DNA of 64,000 bases from an uncultured Kiloniellaceae bacterium (GCA_947500035.1 CANMQP010000015.1:1-64000); one strand, 5' to 3'; positions 25,585 through 34,631 are shown, counted from the first letter of the stretch. Numbers and translations are program-made. Notes: generated from the letters alone by a model not told the origin.

Positions 25585-27620
25585 TTTCCGAACAGCCCCT
25601 TCAGGGCATCGCCGGCGCCTTCGGGGAGTTTCACTCCGCCACCTTCCTCGTCGCCGCCGCCTAGGACGCCCTCAAGGGCTTTGCCTGCATCGCCGCCCAG
25701 ACCCTCCAGGGCCTTGCCCGGATCTTTCGCGAGGCCTTCGACGGCACCGGCCAGATCAGGTTTGTAGGAAAGGTCGTGCCAGGGTCCGGAGACCAGAACC
25801 GGTACGGCCAGACCACTGGCGTCACTGGCGCTCCCCTGGCCCTCCAGGCTCGCAACGGCCTTGGGCTCGACACGGTAGTCAACGGTCCGCGCCGGCAGAT
25901 CCGAAGTGCCTTTGCCTTCGACCCGCAATAACGGGCTCAAAAGCTTCAGGTCCTGATTGCTCAGCAGGCCGTTTTTGATGTCGAAGCTGCCCGAGAGCTC
26001 GGCAAAGTCGGTTTTCTGGGTCTCGCTTGCACCCGGGTCCAGGAAGGCATTGGCCGCATTGCGGACCATCGCGGCCAGGTTGATGCCCTTGATGGCACCA
26101 TCGTTAAAGGTCACCTGGCCCTTGCCGTTCAGGTTTTCGACCATCTGCCGCTGGGAGGCACCCGTGGCCGTAATCGCAAACTCCATATTCCCGGTTCCCG
26201 AGAGCCGGTCAAAACCGGCTGCATCGGTGAGCAACGGCTCCGCGGAAATCCCGGACATGGCAAAGCTCTTCGAGATCGCCGGAGCCGCATTGCGGCCATC
26301 AACGCTCAGCTTGCCCTGGCCTTTACCGTCGTAAAGGTTCAGCTCGGTCAGATCGACCCCCAGCAGCCCGTCCTTCAACGCGACGTCCAGGGCGCTTTGG
26401 CCGACCTTGATCTCCTGCACCAGAATGCCGGCGACCGTCAGCGCGAAGTTGGCATTCACCGCCTGCAGGCCGCTGACATCGATCGGATCATCGCTCCAGT
26501 CGGCAGGCTCGGCACTGCCGGAACCCGCGGCGGAATCGCCACCGGCCGCACCGCCGCCTGTGGCTTCACCTTCCTTCGCAGGGGGCAGATAAGGATTGAG
26601 GTCAAGCACTCCCAGATTCAGGGCCGCGTCGATCTGGGGCTTGGCACCCGCAGTCGCGATCGAGACGCTGCCATCGCCTTCAATTTCATCAATCGCGATC
26701 TTTGCGTCCGTGAAGCTGTAGGTCGCGCCGTCCACATCAACCTTGCCCGCAAGGCTGAAGGGACCGAGCCCCGTGCCTTCGAATTCAATCGGATTGCCGG
26801 TCCAGGCCGCCAGGTCACGAATCGAAGGTGTCGAGACGTCCAGCGCACCTGCAACCAGCAGCTTCGCCGCCGTGGCAACCGAACCCTCAAAGCCGAGTTT
26901 GATGACGTCTGTTTCGACGGAGAGACCGACAGGAGCCTCCTCACCGGTGGTCAAGCCACGCGGCTTCTCGCTGGTGACCGCCAGGTTAATTGTTTTGGCG
27001 TTCCACTGCAGCGAGCCATCCGCCGTGAAGGGGCTGTCGAGATCCGTCAGGGTCACGGCGAGATTTATGTCCGAAACCTCCTGCACCGTCCCGGACGCGG
27101 CGTCGGAGAACTTCAGGCTGCCGTTGACCAGCTGAATGTTCCCAAGACTGATGTCACTGATGGCCGAACCGCCACCACCGCCCGAGGACTCGGCTTCGCC
27201 CGACGGCGCAGGCGCGGCGTCAGCGGCGGGCGCAGAAGCAAATTCCCAGTTGGGTTTGCCGTTTTCATCAACCTCAAGATTGATCACCGGGTCGACCAGG
27301 ACGAATTCGTCGACCTTCACGTTGCCGGAGATCAGTGGCAGGATCTGCAGCTTCAGGCGCAGGGCCTGAAGCGACGCCATATTGGGATCAGCGGCGCCCT
27401 CGGCGTTCGAAAAGGAGATGTCTTCCGCGACAACTTCGAGACTGGGCAGGACCGAGACACTCAGATCGCCCGCGATCACGAGCTGGCGGCCGGTAGCGCT
27501 CTCAACGCCCTGAGTGATCCGCGTCTTGATCTCTTCGGTGGGAACAAAGAAAGGGACGGCGACCGCAGCGGCCACGACAATCACGACCAGAACTGCAATG
27601 CCGATCAGGACCTTTTTCAT
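25581..27620 (-). CDS. AsmA-family protein
   Basis: 679 residues. One N-terminal membrane helix (MKKVLIGIAVLVVIVVAAAV) is followed by IKTRITQGVESATGRQLVIA and GDLSVSVLPSLEVVAEDISF, the AsmA N-terminal motif. The long beta-helical body ends in a C-terminal AsmA_2-type segment (NAANAFLDPGASETQKTDFA; RVEGKGTSDLPARTVDYRVE). It is probably anchored in the inner membrane with its body in the periplasm and takes part in lipid or envelope homeostasis. A Gly/Ala/Ser-rich insert lies near residue 315-340. The start at 27620 is preferred over 27647 because AAAGGAT is upstream. Confidence 0.88.
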   Translation of the reverse strand: MKKVLIGIAVLVVIVVAAAVAVPFFVPTEEIKTRITQGVESATGRQLVIAGDLSVSVLPSLEVVAEDISFSNAEGAADPNMASLQALRLKLQILPLISGNVKVDEFVLVDPVINLEVDENGKPNWEFASAPAADAAPAPSGEAESSGGGGGSAISDISLGNIQLVNGSLKFSDAASGTVQEVSDINLAVTLTDLDSPFTADGSLQWNAKTINLAVTSEKPRGLTTGEEAPVGLSVETDVIKLGFEGSVATAAKLLVAGALDVSTPSIRDLAAWTGNPIEFEGTGLGPFSLAGKVDVDGATYSFTDAKIAIDEIEGDGSVSIATAGAKPQIDAALNLGVLDLNPYLPPAKEGEATGGGAAGGDSAAGSGSAEPADWSDDPIDVSGLQAVNANFALTVAGILVQEIKVGQSALDVALKDGLLGVDLTELNLYDGKGQGKLSVDGRNAAPAISKSFAMSGISAEPLLTDAAGFDRLSGTGNMEFAITATGASQRQMVENLNGKGQVTFNDGAIKGINLAAMVRNAANAFLDPGASETQKTDFAELSGSFDIKNGLLSNQDLKLLSPLLRVEGKGTSDLPARTVDYRVEPKAVASLEGQGSASDASGLAVPVLVSGPWHDLSYKPDLAGAVEGLAKDPGKALEGLGGDAGKALEGVLGGGDEEGGGVKLPEGAGDALKGLFGN

Positions 27621-27738
27621 TTTTCTATCCTTTGTAGACGGGACCACTGTCCCCTGCCGGTGCCATCAGCTGCGCAGAGTCGCGAGCGCGCAGAGTCTCG
27701 GAGGTGCCTGACGGGAGAAACGTCATCCCGAAGCCGGG

Positions 27739-27924
27739 TTAAAGGCCGGCATTCTCGATTTTCTTATCCGTCTCATAGCTGCTCAGCGCATAGACCGCCC
27801 AGATCGCAGCCGGGATCCAGCCGATCAGCGTCACCTGCAAGATCAGACAAATGATACCGGCGATCGGGCGGCCGATCGTGAAAAACAACAGCCAGGGAAG
27901 AAGAAGCGCAATGAGGAGTCTCAC
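27739..27924 (-). CDS. Pmp3/YqaE-family small membrane protein
   Basis: About 61 residues. Two hydrophobic helices (LLIALLLPWLLFFTI and GIICLILQVTLIGWIPAAIWAVYAL) end in SSYETDKKIENAGL, the Pmp3/UPF0057 layout. The start is set at the GTG at 27924, seven bases after AAGGA; a TTG at 27948 would add eight residues without a ribosome site. These peptides affect membrane potential or salt tolerance. The gene follows asmA divergently in position only; both are on the minus strand. Confidence 0.8.
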   Translation of the reverse strand: MRLLIALLLPWLLFFTIGRPIAGIICLILQVTLIGWIPAAIWAVYALSSYETDKKIENAGL

Positions 27925-28072
27925 GAAACCGTCCTTTGTAGTTGCCAAAACCTGATGCCGTGCTTTTAAGCGCAGCTTTGTTGCCGGTTAACCCGGCTTG
28001 TCGAAATGCAGCCGGAGGGGCGAGCCACCAGGTGACGCTCCCCTCCAACCACACAAGTCTACAGCGTCAATT

Positions 28073-28945
28073 TCAGTTATTCGACACCTTAACCACCACA
28101 CGGCGATTCAAGGGCTCCTTAACCTCATCGACGGTTGCAACAGCCGGATCTTTCTCACCCAGGCTGATCATTTGAACCTCGCCGGTGGCGATTCCCTGGT
28201 CACCCATTGCCTTGGCAACCGCGCTCGCGCGCTCAACGGAGAGAAGGTTATTATAATCATCCGAGCCGACCCGGTCGGTGTGTCCAGTCAGTGACACTTT
28301 CGCGTCGTTTTCCTTGGCGTATGTCACGATCTCTTTGATTTTCTCGGCATCTTCCGCACTCAGATCGGCACTGTCGAAGCCAAAGTAGATGACCCAGCTC
28401 TTATCCTCGGGCTTGGCAACGGGTTTGGGTTCGGGCGTGACAGCGGCAACGGCCTTCGGCTCCTCGAGGTCGGCCTCGACCTTGGTCATGGCCGAGGAGA
28501 AGGCCGCCTGACAGGCGTCGATATCCTCGGGCTGCCGGTTTTCCTCCTGTTCCTGCATCCAGCAATCGAACATGACCTGCGCCTCGGCAGCGCTTTGCGG
28601 CGACTTGGCGGCGGCCCCTGCCGCCATGGCGGACATCAGGCGCGCCCGCGAGGAGCTCAGAACGCCAACACGGTCCTCAGGCAAATCCCGGTCGGAAATC
28701 TCGTCAGGCATCACCTCGGCGCCGGTGCCCGCAAGGCTCGCCTTTTGTGCAAAGACATCGGAATCGGCAAAATCGTATTCGGCATATTCGCCCTCGGAAA
28801 GACCGAGGTAGCCGTCGTAGAGACTTTTCGAAAACTCGCTTCCGGTCGGCGTCTGGTCTTTCGCGCTTTCCAGGCCGGTGCCGGCGCAGCCGGCCAGTGC
28901 CAATGATCCCATACCCGCGATGAATGCATTTGCGATCTTATTCAT
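28073..28945 (-). CDS. OmpA-family lipoprotein (second)
   Basis: 290 residues. Lipobox LAGC at about residues 17-20 (MGSLALAGCAGTG). A central, helix-rich, acidic region precedes the OmpA-like domain from about 190: WVIYFGFDSADLSAEDAEKI, SLTGHTDRVGSDDYNNLLSV and KEPLNRRVVVKVSNN. It probably binds peptidoglycan. It is a paralogue of the OmpA lipoprotein at 24790 but longer and without a FecR neighbour. Confidence 0.88.
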   Translation of the reverse strand: MNKIANAFIAGMGSLALAGCAGTGLESAKDQTPTGSEFSKSLYDGYLGLSEGEYAEYDFADSDVFAQKASLAGTGAEVMPDEISDRDLPEDRVGVLSSSRARLMSAMAAGAAAKSPQSAAEAQVMFDCWMQEQEENRQPEDIDACQAAFSSAMTKVEADLEEPKAVAAVTPEPKPVAKPEDKSWVIYFGFDSADLSAEDAEKIKEIVTYAKENDAKVSLTGHTDRVGSDDYNNLLSVERASAVAKAMGDQGIATGEVQMISLGEKDPAVATVDEVKEPLNRRVVVKVSNN

Positions 28946-29479
28946 TGTTATATCCCTCCGTGTTGGTTCTCTGTTTACCGCTTAGTTCAGAACCGGCACT
29001 TAATCCCCCAGCTTCTTCAGCTCGCAAAGCCTGTCCCGAATGTGATCCTTCATGATCGAAAGGACCTGACTCGTGACTTAATCCTCTCCTCTTTTCGCCG
29101 CTTACCCGGACATCAGTATCCGCTCTTATCAGGGAGGACCCACGCCGGCTTTCACCCCTGGCGCGCTAAGTCTTGGCCTCATCCCGCACCCAGCCTACCC
29201 TGTCGAAAAAATTCCAGTAGTAGGGAAATATACTTAGACCGACTCACGCCAAGATCAACTCTAGCGCGCCAAAGTTCGGTTGAGCATTACTAAAAGGATT
29301 CTCGTGAAGGATTGTCTTTTCGCCTGATCCGACGCAGGTCAGGCTCCCTCCCGACGGACAGGGTCGTGAAGGCGGCGCATCGCCTGGTTTTCTCAGAGCT
29401 GGGACTGATTCACGTTTTCACCCTGCTAGTGAAAACGATCAGGTTGTTAGAGCAGAGACTGATTCACGTTTTCACCCTG
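28946..29479. other. Intergenic region with duplicated repeat copy C
   Basis: About 530 bp between the OmpA gene and the receiver gene. The last 77 bp carry the tandemly duplicated half-element described separately; nothing else recognisable was seen. A 205-codon plus frame (29312-29929) is mainly the receiver gene read antisense. Confidence 0.5.
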
Positions 29480-29497
29480 CTAGTGAAAACGATCAGG
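29403..29497. repeat. Dispersed repeat, tandem half-element copies C1 and C2
   Basis: Two identical 41-bp units (29403-29443 and 29457-29497), 54 bp apart. Each is a hairpin CTGATTCACGTTTTCA ... TGAAAACGATCAG. They match the first hairpin module of copies A and B (in reverse orientation) with few differences. C2 runs 18 bp into the end of the receiver gene, supplying its last codons. Confidence 0.85.
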
Positions 29498-29905
29498 CTC
29501 GGGTTTCTGCTCCGCACGGCGGGCCGCAATGCCTTGGTCCAGAATATCGAAGATCTTGTCGCCGTCGAGAGGCTTCAAAAGAAGTGCGAGGGCGCCTGCG
29601 CGCTCCGCTTCGACCCGGACAGCCTCGCTCGGCCGGCCGGTCATGAGAATAACCGGATCTTCAAAGCCCGCGGCGGTCAATTGCTGCAGAACCGAGATCC
29701 CGCTGACCCCGGGGAGGTGAATGTCAAGCATGACGCAATCACACCTGGCATGAGGATGACTCGCCAGGAATTCCTCGCCCGATGCATAGGTCAAGACGCT
29801 GATATCATCAGTTTCGAGCAGTATTCTGAGGGAATCCCGGACTGCATCGTCGTCGTCGACCACAACGACCACTGCAGAGTTCCCCTCATATCCACAACTA
29901 TTCAT
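29480..29905 (-). CDS. Single-domain response regulator (receiver only)
   Basis: 141 residues: a full receiver with the acidic cluster VVDDDDAV, phosphoacceptor Asp in CVMLDIHLPGVSG and conserved Lys in LLLKPLDG, but no output domain. The closest partners are the FixJ-like regulator and CHASE2 kinase just upstream on the same strand, 92 bp away. Lone receivers beside FixLJ can act as anti-kinases (FixT) or phosphate sinks; a Cys at residue 4 and a CDC motif near 55 are visible. The C-terminal residues come from repeat copy C2. Confidence 0.8.
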   Translation of the reverse strand: MNSCGYEGNSAVVVVVDDDDAVRDSLRILLETDDISVLTYASGEEFLASHPHARCDCVMLDIHLPGVSGISVLQQLTAAGFEDPVILMTGRPSEAVRVEAERAGALALLLKPLDGDKIFDILDQGIAARRAEQKPEPDRFH

Positions 29906-29997
29906 GGCGCGAACCTTAAGCAGGTTTGAACAAGCGACAAATAGGGGAATCTACGTATCCTGGCTGGATATGGCGGGAATCCGCCATTCCGGCGTCA

Positions 29998-30645
29998 TTA
30001 TTCCTCATTGAGCTGTAATCCTGCGCTCAAGGCCATCCGGACCAGATGCGAGAGGCTTTTCGCCTTCATCTTGTCCATGACCCGGGCGCGATGAACCTCG
30101 ACCGTACGAGGACTGATTCCCAGCTCATAGGCTATGATCTTATTGGGCCTGCCGATAATGAGCTGATCCAGGACATCCCGCTCGCGCGGTGTCAGCGCCT
30201 CAATCCGCTCCAGCACTTCATGATCGCTGTTCTGCTCCCGCGACTCGGCGATATCCCTGCGTTGCGCCCAGGCGCGCTGAAGGCTGTCCATGAGCGCCTC
30301 GTCGGTAAAGGGCTTCTCGATAAAATCGAAAGCGCCGGCTTTCATGGCCTTCACCGCCATGGGAACGTCGCCGTGACCGGTGATGATAATGACCGCCAGT
30401 CCGGGGTTCATCTTCGCCAGCCGCGCTTGAATCTCCAGGCCGTCAATGTCGGGCATGCGGACATCCAGCAGGACGCACCCGGAGCCCAACTGCTCCGCCA
30501 CGCCCAGAAAAGCCGTGCCGGATTCGAAGACTTCAGGCGCATAGTCGTAGGACTCCGCCAAAATCTGCAGGGAGTCGCGCACGGCCTCGTCATCATCAAC
30601 AATGTACAGTTTACGTTTGCTCATATCGTTCGGTTTTTCTGACAT
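29998..30645 (-). CDS. fixJ: FixJ-family two-component response regulator
   Basis: About 215 residues. N-terminal receiver (YIVDDDEAVRDSLQILAESY; phosphoacceptor in CVLLDVRMPDIDG; Lys in FIEKPFTDEAL) and C-terminal LuxR-type HTH (LTPRERDVLDQLIIGRPNKI; GISPRTVEVHRARVMDKM), the FixJ arrangement. The ATG at 30645 is preferred over a TTG at 30651; ATG 30624 is a further option. It lies 21 bp after the kinase gene and is its probable partner. In FixLJ systems the target is fixK/fnr, which is encoded 3 kb away. Confidence 0.85.
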   Translation of the reverse strand: MSEKPNDMSKRKLYIVDDDEAVRDSLQILAESYDYAPEVFESGTAFLGVAEQLGSGCVLLDVRMPDIDGLEIQARLAKMNPGLAVIIITGHGDVPMAVKAMKAGAFDFIEKPFTDEALMDSLQRAWAQRRDIAESREQNSDHEVLERIEALTPRERDVLDQLIIGRPNKIIAYELGISPRTVEVHRARVMDKMKAKSLSHLVRMALSAGLQLNEE

Positions 30646-30666
30646 AAACAACTCTACAGAGAGTTC

Positions 30667-32736
30667 TTACCCCGCGATCGGAAGCGTAAAGTGAAAAGCT
30701 GCGCCGCCATCGGCACCCTCGCCCAACCACATTTCGCCGCCATGCATCTCAACAATCGAGTGGCAAATCGACAACCCGATCCCCATTCCCGAATCCTTTG
30801 TCGTGATAAAGGACTGGAAGAGCTTTCCCTTCACCTCCGGCGTGACGCCCGGTCCGGAGTCGGCAACGACAATCTCCAGGCTTTCCGCCGATCGGGCAAA
30901 GGCTTCAACCGTCACGCGGCGCAGCTGGGAGTCGCTGACCGCCTCGACTGCGTTTCGAACCAAGTTCACTATCACTTGTTGCACTTGAATTCTATTGACG
31001 TCAACCGGTGGCAGGTTGGCCGAAAGGACAGTTTTTACCTCGACGCGACTGCGCGTGGAGCCGATCTGTCCAAGCAGGACCGCCTCTTCAATAATAGGCG
31101 CCAGTTGCTCGGGCGCACGGGTTGACTCGCGCTTTTCAAAGGTATCCCGCAGTCCCCGGATAATGCCGCCGGCCCGCTCTGCCTGGGTCAGCGCTTTTGA
31201 CATCATCGAACCGACCCGCTCGATGGTTTCAGGCCCGGAGGCCCCTGCCGCATCCGGCGGAGCCACCGCTTCGGACGCCTTGGAAATCACCCTGCGGCCC
31301 GCCTGGATGTAATTGATGATCGCCGTCAGCGGCTGATTCAGCTCGTGCGCCAAAGCCGAGGAAAGCTGGCTCATTGCACTGACCCGGCTGACATTTATCA
31401 ACTCGTCCTGCAATTCACGCAGGCGTTCCTCGCGCCGCCGCCTCTCCCGCTCCTCGCGCAGAAAGCCGCCACTGATCAGAAATACATAGAGCAGCATGGC
31501 GACGAACAGGGGGTAGGTTGCATCAAACAGCAGGCTTTCCAGCGCGAACAGCAGCCATGACAATCCGACGACGGCAAAAGCCAGAACGAGAGAAAAGGCA
31601 ATTGTCGAGATCGCTTTGCCCCGGGCATGCGCGGACACCAGAAAGATGCTGATAACCAGCATCACAGCGATCTCGGCGGTCACGGCGAAGTTGGGGCGGA
31701 GCAGCAGGCCGCCGGTCAGAAGCGTTTCCAGAATCTGGGCGTGGATCTCGACACCTGACATATTCTGACCGACCGGCGTTGCAGAGAGATCCCCAAGCCC
31801 GGCCGCGGTCGTCCCGATCAGCACGAACTTCCCGGCGAGCAGGCCGGGATCGACACTGCCTTTCAGAACGTCACGCGCGGAGACGAACCTGGCCGGGTCA
31901 TGTCTTGAGAAATGCGGCCAGAACTGACCACTGCCGTCGGTGGGCATGAATTGGCCGGCGAGGGATACTCCCTTAATCCCGGCGCGCTCGGTAAAGACGG
32001 ACACCGAATCCACTCCGGCCGCGACACGCAAAAGCTCGACGGAGAACGCAGGGAAAAGCGATTCGTTCACGCGCACGACGGCCGGAAGCCGCCGCACGAC
32101 GCTGTCACGGCTCGTCGCAAGACTGACGATCCCCTGCCCCCGGCTCTGATCCGCAATCAGGGCGATGTTTCCAAGTACGCCCCCGTAACGCACCATGAAT
32201 TCGCGTGGATTATATCCTTTCTCGAAGACCGCTGTGCGCAGTGAGAGGGAGTCCGCCTCGGGCAGACCGACCTGTGAAAGCGCGGCACCGAGCACGACCG
32301 GGGCACGCGCGATCGAATTGGCCAGAACGGCATCGTTGGACGGTAAAACACTCAACGCATCCTGAAGTTCCGGCGCCAGCTGCTGATATTGCCGAATCAG
32401 GTTGTCGGGAGAGAGCCTGTCCCGATCGGGGAAGAGAATATCGAAACCGATCGCATGAACTTCGGCGCCAGCGGCAAAATCGACCAGTTCGGCCAGCAGA
32501 TTGCGCGGCCATGGCCACTGCCCGAGAGCGCTCATACTGGTTTCGTCAATGTCGATCACCACCACAGGATAGGATTCAAGTGTTCTGGGACTTATTTCCT
32601 GATAGAGATCGAAGAGCTGCAGACGCAGTTGCTCGACCGGCCAGGGATCGAATATGCGCAAGGCAACCGCCAGCGGCATAAGAACCAGGGCGACACGCCA
32701 GTTCCGGAATGTCAGGGCGAATGACCGAGGAAGCAT
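30667..32736 (-). CDS. CHASE2-domain sensor histidine kinase with FixL-like core
   Basis: About 689 residues. An N-terminal membrane helix is followed by a CHASE2 extracellular sensor domain (about 30-320: YPVVVIDIDETSMSALGQWP, IGFDILFPDRD, GKFVLIGTTAAGLGD), three membrane helices (about 330-415), then HisKA with H in SSALAHELNQPLTAIINY and a HATPase domain (VNLVRNAVEAV, DSGPGVTPEV, TTKDSGMGIGLSICHSIVEM). The kinase core resembles FixL/DctB proteins, but no PAS haem domain is present. The start at 32736 is chosen over a TTG at 32802. It pairs with the FixJ-like gene 21 bp downstream. Confidence 0.88.
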   Translation of the reverse strand: MLPRSFALTFRNWRVALVLMPLAVALRIFDPWPVEQLRLQLFDLYQEISPRTLESYPVVVIDIDETSMSALGQWPWPRNLLAELVDFAAGAEVHAIGFDILFPDRDRLSPDNLIRQYQQLAPELQDALSVLPSNDAVLANSIARAPVVLGAALSQVGLPEADSLSLRTAVFEKGYNPREFMVRYGGVLGNIALIADQSRGQGIVSLATSRDSVVRRLPAVVRVNESLFPAFSVELLRVAAGVDSVSVFTERAGIKGVSLAGQFMPTDGSGQFWPHFSRHDPARFVSARDVLKGSVDPGLLAGKFVLIGTTAAGLGDLSATPVGQNMSGVEIHAQILETLLTGGLLLRPNFAVTAEIAVMLVISIFLVSAHARGKAISTIAFSLVLAFAVVGLSWLLFALESLLFDATYPLFVAMLLYVFLISGGFLREERERRRREERLRELQDELINVSRVSAMSQLSSALAHELNQPLTAIINYIQAGRRVISKASEAVAPPDAAGASGPETIERVGSMMSKALTQAERAGGIIRGLRDTFEKRESTRAPEQLAPIIEEAVLLGQIGSTRSRVEVKTVLSANLPPVDVNRIQVQQVIVNLVRNAVEAVSDSQLRRVTVEAFARSAESLEIVVADSGPGVTPEVKGKLFQSFITTKDSGMGIGLSICHSIVEMHGGEMWLGEGADGGAAFHFTLPIAG

Positions 32737-33145
32737 AACCGCCGAAGTATCCGTTCCGCTTTGTAGCAACAAAGGCCCCAGAAAAACCCAAGCAAGGCCC
32801 AAGCAAGACCAAAGAAAGCCCGTAAAAGTCTCAAGACTTCCGGGGACAGCCGGCTCCTGAGTGCGCCAATCGGAAACTGACGCCGCCTTTTGCCCCGTAA
32901 TGAAGACATACGATCAAAGGCTAGGCTACCCTGAGGAGACGCGCCGCGACAAAGGGAATTATGTCCGGAACGGCACCTTAACCGCGAACATTTCTTCTCC
33001 CTACCCGCAAGAATCCCTGTTGCAAGGCCTGGACAGGCCTGCGGATAGGCCTTCGAACAGGCCGGGAGCGACGGAATCGCTCCCTCAAAACCACCTGTTC
33101 AACTCTTCTTCGCCCAAACCTGCTCCTGCAGCCGAGCCTGCTGAC
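32737..33145. other. Intergenic region with short AGGCCT repeats
   Basis: About 400 bp between the kinase gene and the GNAT-like gene. At 33025-33064 an AGGCC(T) core recurs four times at 10-12 bp spacing. A 226-codon plus frame crosses the region and the antisense of the GNAT-like gene; it is not accepted. Confidence 0.4.
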
Positions 33146-33622
33146 CTAAACGCAGTGTGGCGCAAGCAGCTTGCAATAGCCCCAGGGTTCACGCCGGTGC
33201 CCCGCGGCGGCAAAGAGCTCAGCATAGGGAATACAGATATCCTCACAGGTGGGTGGCATCACCGTAACAGTGTGGATCGCGGAACAGCTATTGGATACCG
33301 CCAGTTCATCCATGGTTTCCACGATCGTGCGCAGAGTCTGGCACCGCTGATGCTCGAAGAGAGCCAGAGTGACCAGATCCCGTGTCACCAAAACCCTGCC
33401 ATGTTGCAGATTAAGTTCAATGAGATAGCCGAAAAGGCCGGCAATATGCTGCGAAGCATCCTCAATCAGCAAAATCCCGCTTGGCTCTGTGACTTCGCTC
33501 TGGGTTCGATAGGCGACATAGCGTTGCCAGCCATCGAATGACAGGTTCGGGTTTACCAACTGCATGAGAGGAAAGGCCTGGGCCATTCGGTCAGTCGTCA
33601 ATTCGCGCGCCTGCAAGTCCAT
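33146..33622 (-). CDS. GNAT-like hypothetical protein
   Basis: 158 residues beginning MDLQARELTTDRMAQAFPLM. The layout (N-terminal helix pair, SGILLIEDASQHIAGLFGYL as beta-strand pair, RCQTLRTIVETMDELA and a C-terminal AELFAAAGHRREPWGY) resembles GNAT acyltransferases, but the canonical acetyl-CoA-binding RxxGxG/A loop is not evident. It is divergent from fnrL and shares its FNR-box region, so it may be part of the oxygen regulon. Confidence 0.55.
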   Translation of the reverse strand: MDLQARELTTDRMAQAFPLMQLVNPNLSFDGWQRYVAYRTQSEVTEPSGILLIEDASQHIAGLFGYLIELNLQHGRVLVTRDLVTLALFEHQRCQTLRTIVETMDELAVSNSCSAIHTVTVMPPTCEDICIPYAELFAAAGHRREPWGYCKLLAPHCV

Positions 33623-33694
33623 CTCCAGCGGTCCATCCTATCGGTTTAGCTAGCGATAATTGATGAACGATGCTGTGGTACATTCCGCTTGTCT

Positions 33695-33708
33695 TTGATA
33701 TGTATCAA
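33695..33708. promoter_or_regulatory. FNR/FixK-type box between fnrL and the GNAT-like gene
   Basis: TTGATATGTATCAA, a perfect match to TTGAT-N4-ATCAA. It lies 68 bp before the fnrL start and 72 bp before the divergent GNAT-like gene, so autoregulation of fnrL and co-control of the neighbour are both likely. Confidence 0.85.
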
Positions 33709-33776
33709 AGATGGTGCGGCATTCACGCAAAGGGATCTGTGGCGGTTAAATTCGTGTTTTCGAATATAAGATTGCC

Positions 33777-34631
33777 GTGGGATACCACATTTCTGTTGTA
33801 ACCCCCTTCTCAACGAGTGAAACTCTGACCGGTACCAACCCTGACCCATTTGAGGTGGACAGATCCTTGGCAGGACAGAACGAGCAAGGCAACGGCGCTG
33901 TTAACTTCCTGCGCGACGCGATTCCGCGACCGCAGGCCGGTAGCGCATCGCCGTGCGCCGCCTGCCCTGTCCGCGACCTGAGCTTTTGCAATGCGTTGAG
34001 CGATGCGGAGCTTGAGCATCTTAACCGGGTATCCTCCGACGTTTTCCTGGCCACCGGCCAGAGCCTGTTTGACGAGGGCGCCCCGGCGGATCACGTCTTC
34101 AACGTCACGTCAGGTGCGATGAAGATCTACAAACTTCTCTCGGATGGCCGCAGGCAGATCACCGGATTCCTCTTTCCGGGCGACTTCCTGGGATTGTCGA
34201 CCCGGGATGCCTACGCCTACAGCGCGGAAGCCGTTTGCAGCACGCAACTTTGCCGCTTTAACCGTCAAAAGCTGGAGCATCTGCTCAGAGACTTCCCGAA
34301 GGTTGAGCGGCGCCTGCTTGGCATTGCCAACGACGAGCTTGCGTTGGCCCAGGAGCAGATGCTGATCCTGGGCCGGAAGACGGCAAAAGAGAAGATCGCC
34401 TCCTTTTTGCTGATGTTGTCCAGGCGCGCGAAGAAAAGCGGCTCTCAGTCCAATCCCATCGCCCTCCCCATTACCCGAACCGATATGGCGGATTTTCTGG
34501 GGTTGACGACCGAGACGGTGAGCCGGACCATTACCCAGCTCAAGTCATCCGGCATGATTACCCTCCTGCCCGGCAACGAAGTGCGGCTGGAAAACCTCGA
34601 GACGCTGGAAGAAATGGCCGAAGGCGAATAG
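33777..34631 (+). CDS. fnrL: Crp/Fnr-family oxygen-responsive regulator, FnrL type
   Basis: 284 residues. The N-terminal iron-sulfur ligand motif C60-x2-C63-x7-C71 (CAACPVRDLSFC) is intact, with further Cys near 150 that could supply the fourth ligand. The cAMP-binding-like domain (FDEGAPADHVFNVTSGAMKI) is followed by a long dimer helix and an HTH with ETVSRTITQLKSSGMI; E-x-x-S-R is the FNR-type recognition signature for TTGAT half-sites. The GTG start at 33777 lacks a strong ribosome site, so a TTG at 33867 remains possible. It probably controls the five boxes listed here. Confidence 0.88.
   Translation: MGYHISVVTPFSTSETLTGTNPDPFEVDRSLAGQNEQGNGAVNFLRDAIPRPQAGSASPCAACPVRDLSFCNALSDAELEHLNRVSSDVFLATGQSLFDEGAPADHVFNVTSGAMKIYKLLSDGRRQITGFLFPGDFLGLSTRDAYAYSAEAVCSTQLCRFNRQKLEHLLRDFPKVERRLLGIANDELALAQEQMLILGRKTAKEKIASFLLMLSRRAKKSGSQSNPIALPITRTDMADFLGLTTETVSRTITQLKSSGMITLLPGNEVRLENLETLEEMAEGE

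Noticed and set aside
26397-27854. 485-codon plus-strand open frame
   Set aside because: Antisense of asmA and low-complexity Arg/Asp sequence.
29403-29497. CRISPR-like repeats
   Set aside because: Only two units, each palindromic over its full length, with a 13-bp gap and no cas genes.
32861-33541. 226-codon plus-strand frame
   Set aside because: Largely antisense of the GNAT-like gene, with low-complexity Pro/Ser sequence in the spacer part.
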